Below are positions 31,238-32,131 of a DNA stretch of 32,131 bases, piece by piece. The notes under the pieces are model-generated. The model did no database searches. It saw only the letters and a list, made by a program, of their open reading frames with translations, and was not told the DNA's origin. Within the stretch, counting starts at the first letter, position 1. Each line of letters begins with the position of its first letter. Location: assembly GCA_030603035.1 (NCBI GenBank), contig JAUVYQ010000011.1, forward strand, positions 1-32,131, given 5' to 3'. The stretch is from Phycisphaerae bacterium (GTDB taxonomy: Bacteria > Planctomycetota > Phycisphaerae > Sedimentisphaerales > SG8-4). The position numbers and the translations under genes are program-made.

Positions 31238-31349
31238 CGAAAAGTGAAAAGCTTAAAACGAAAAACGTAAAACCACAGTGTAAAATTCAAAACTTTTGAA
31301 TTTTTAACTATAATTTTTAGCTTTTAGTTTTTATTTTTTAGTTTTACTT
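31238..31349. repeat. AAAGTGAAAAGCTTAAAACG repeat in the gspE-gspF gap
   Basis: AAAGTGAAAAGCTTAAAACG with AAAAACGTAAAACCACAGTG (31241-31280) aligns closely with 7172-7222 (AAAGTGAAAAACTTAAAG ... AAAACCACAGTGCAAAATCAAAAG) and more loosely with the end of dxr (4337-4369). It is followed by an A/T-rich run (TTTTTAGCTTTTAGTTTTTA) up to the gspF ATG, with no Shine-Dalgarno sequence. Confidence 0.65.
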
Positions 31350-32131
31350 ATGCCAAGATACAATTATACGGCGATAGCAACAGACGGCAAAAAAGTCAAA
31401 GGCGCGATTACCGCTGAAAGCTCTTATGCCGCACGAAAACAGCTGAGGGTACGGAGTATTCACCCTGCATCAGTCACAGAGGTCAGCTCCGGCGCCGAGG
31501 GTAGAGCCGGGTTGTTTTCGATTTTCTCCAGAGGCGGCAAGACCCAGCTAATCGATTTTACCAAGCAGATGGCCACGCTGCTTAATTCGGGGATTAAACT
31601 GACCGAAGCGCTTTCGGTGCTTGCCTTACAAGCGTCTGATGTGCGATTCAAAAACGCCATTGCCGACATTCGCGACCGCGTTGTTACCGGCGAGTCATTT
31701 ACCGATGCTCTGAAAGATTACAGCGATTATTTTGACGTCATATTTGTAAGTATGGTCCGTGTAGGTGAGGTTACCGGCTCTTTAGGAAAGAGTCTTTCGA
31801 CGATTGCCAACTTTATGGAAAAGCGCCAGCGTGTCGAATCGAAGGTAATTACGGCAATGGTATATCCGATGGTTCTAATTTTATTTTGCATCGCAGCGAT
31901 TATTATTTTGACAACGACCGTCATCCCGAAGATAGGTGAGCAGATTGCAAGCACAGGGCAGGAATTGCCCTGGATTACCCAGCAGTTGATGAACGTAGGT
32001 AATGTGCTGACCAGCTGGCGGTTGTTGATTGTTATTACGGTGGTTTCCGGTATTGTTTGGGGCCTTAAGCGTTTTCTTCAAACGCAGCGCGGCGCATATT
32101 TGCGTGACAAGTTTTTGCTGTCGCTGCCGTT
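31350..32131 (+). CDS. gspF: Type II secretion system inner-membrane protein GspF (cut by window end)
   Basis: The first 260 codons of GspF, the polytopic platform protein of type II secretion. Seen: an N-terminal segment typical of the family (MPRYNYTAIATDGKKVKGAI, ESSYAARKQLR), the first T2SSF domain from about residue 62 (LIDFTKQMATLLNSGIKLTEALSVL, GESFTDALKDYSDYFDVIFVSMVRVGEVTGSLGKSL), a first membrane segment (MVLILFCIAAIIILTTTVIP, about 173-192) and the start of a second (LLIVITVVSGIVWGL). It runs off the end of the window in frame. The start is the ATG at 31350. Length, and any further gsp genes, cannot be seen. Confidence 0.93.
   Translation, partial: MPRYNYTAIATDGKKVKGAITAESSYAARKQLRVRSIHPASVTEVSSGAEGRAGLFSIFSRGGKTQLIDFTKQMATLLNSGIKLTEALSVLALQASDVRFKNAIADIRDRVVTGESFTDALKDYSDYFDVIFVSMVRVGEVTGSLGKSLSTIANFMEKRQRVESKVITAMVYPMVLILFCIAAIIILTTTVIPKIGEQIASTGQELPWITQQLMNVGNVLTSWRLLIVITVVSGIVWGLKRFLQTQRGAYLRDKFLLSLP

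Noticed and set aside
1..32131. tRNA, rRNA, known riboswitches
   Set aside because: I looked for conserved T-loop, anticodon-arm and rRNA patterns on both strands by eye and found none I could support; a covariance-model search could still reveal a small RNA.

Overview
The window looks like a chromosomal piece of an uncultured planctomycete-like bacterium. This is an inference from the gene set: dxr next to a long rseP, a gspC-D-E-F run with a very large secretin, a DUF1573 lipoprotein, a lipoprotein carrying CxxCH haem motifs, and heavy loading of intergenic space with short degenerate repeats. No rRNA or tRNA was seen, so the taxonomy is tentative.

Layout. 1-1957: the end of a RecQ-like helicase/phosphoribosyltransferase gene and a DprA-like gene, the RqlHI (PsyrTA) pairing; the helicase motor is not in the window. 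2005-2550 (-): an HNH-AP2 homing-type endonuclease. 2996-6866: dxr (ispC) and an M50 site-2 protease with four PDZ-like segments. 7582-9663: a secreted HEAT-repeat protein. 9872-11224: a divergent SHMT-family PLP enzyme. 11339-20712: a surface-glycan region with a GT2, two GT-C type membrane proteins, a methyltransferase broken by one stop codon, a GT4, a decayed second GT4, a polysaccharide pyruvyl transferase and a flippase-like LPG-synthase TM protein. Its middle (about 14.2-17.9 kb) is clearly AT-richer than its flanks. 21041-21676: a small chimeric gene ending in a DUF4832-like domain. 21946-24550: two lipoproteins (DUF1573; phosphoesterase-like plus four CxxCH haem motifs). 24740-end: a type II secretion operon, gspC-like, gspD, gspE and gspF, with gspF running off the end.

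The most striking feature is repeat DNA inside genes. Several repeat families that fill the intergenic regions also sit in frame inside conserved proteins: about 68 codons in dxr, about 13 codons in the SHMT gene, about 22 codons in gspD, and a palindromic element inserted in the 5' end of both the haem lipoprotein gene and gspD. Both copies of that palindromic element are bounded by 4-bp direct repeats (TTGG and CTGA), and with the duplicated target the additions are 66 and 42 nt, both multiples of three. Removing them restores compact signal-peptide regions. The precedent known to me is the Rickettsia palindromic elements. Other repeats form the last codons of dxr and of the GT2 gene, or lie directly against start codons (gspE, gspF, the 12357 gene), which then lack a Shine-Dalgarno sequence.
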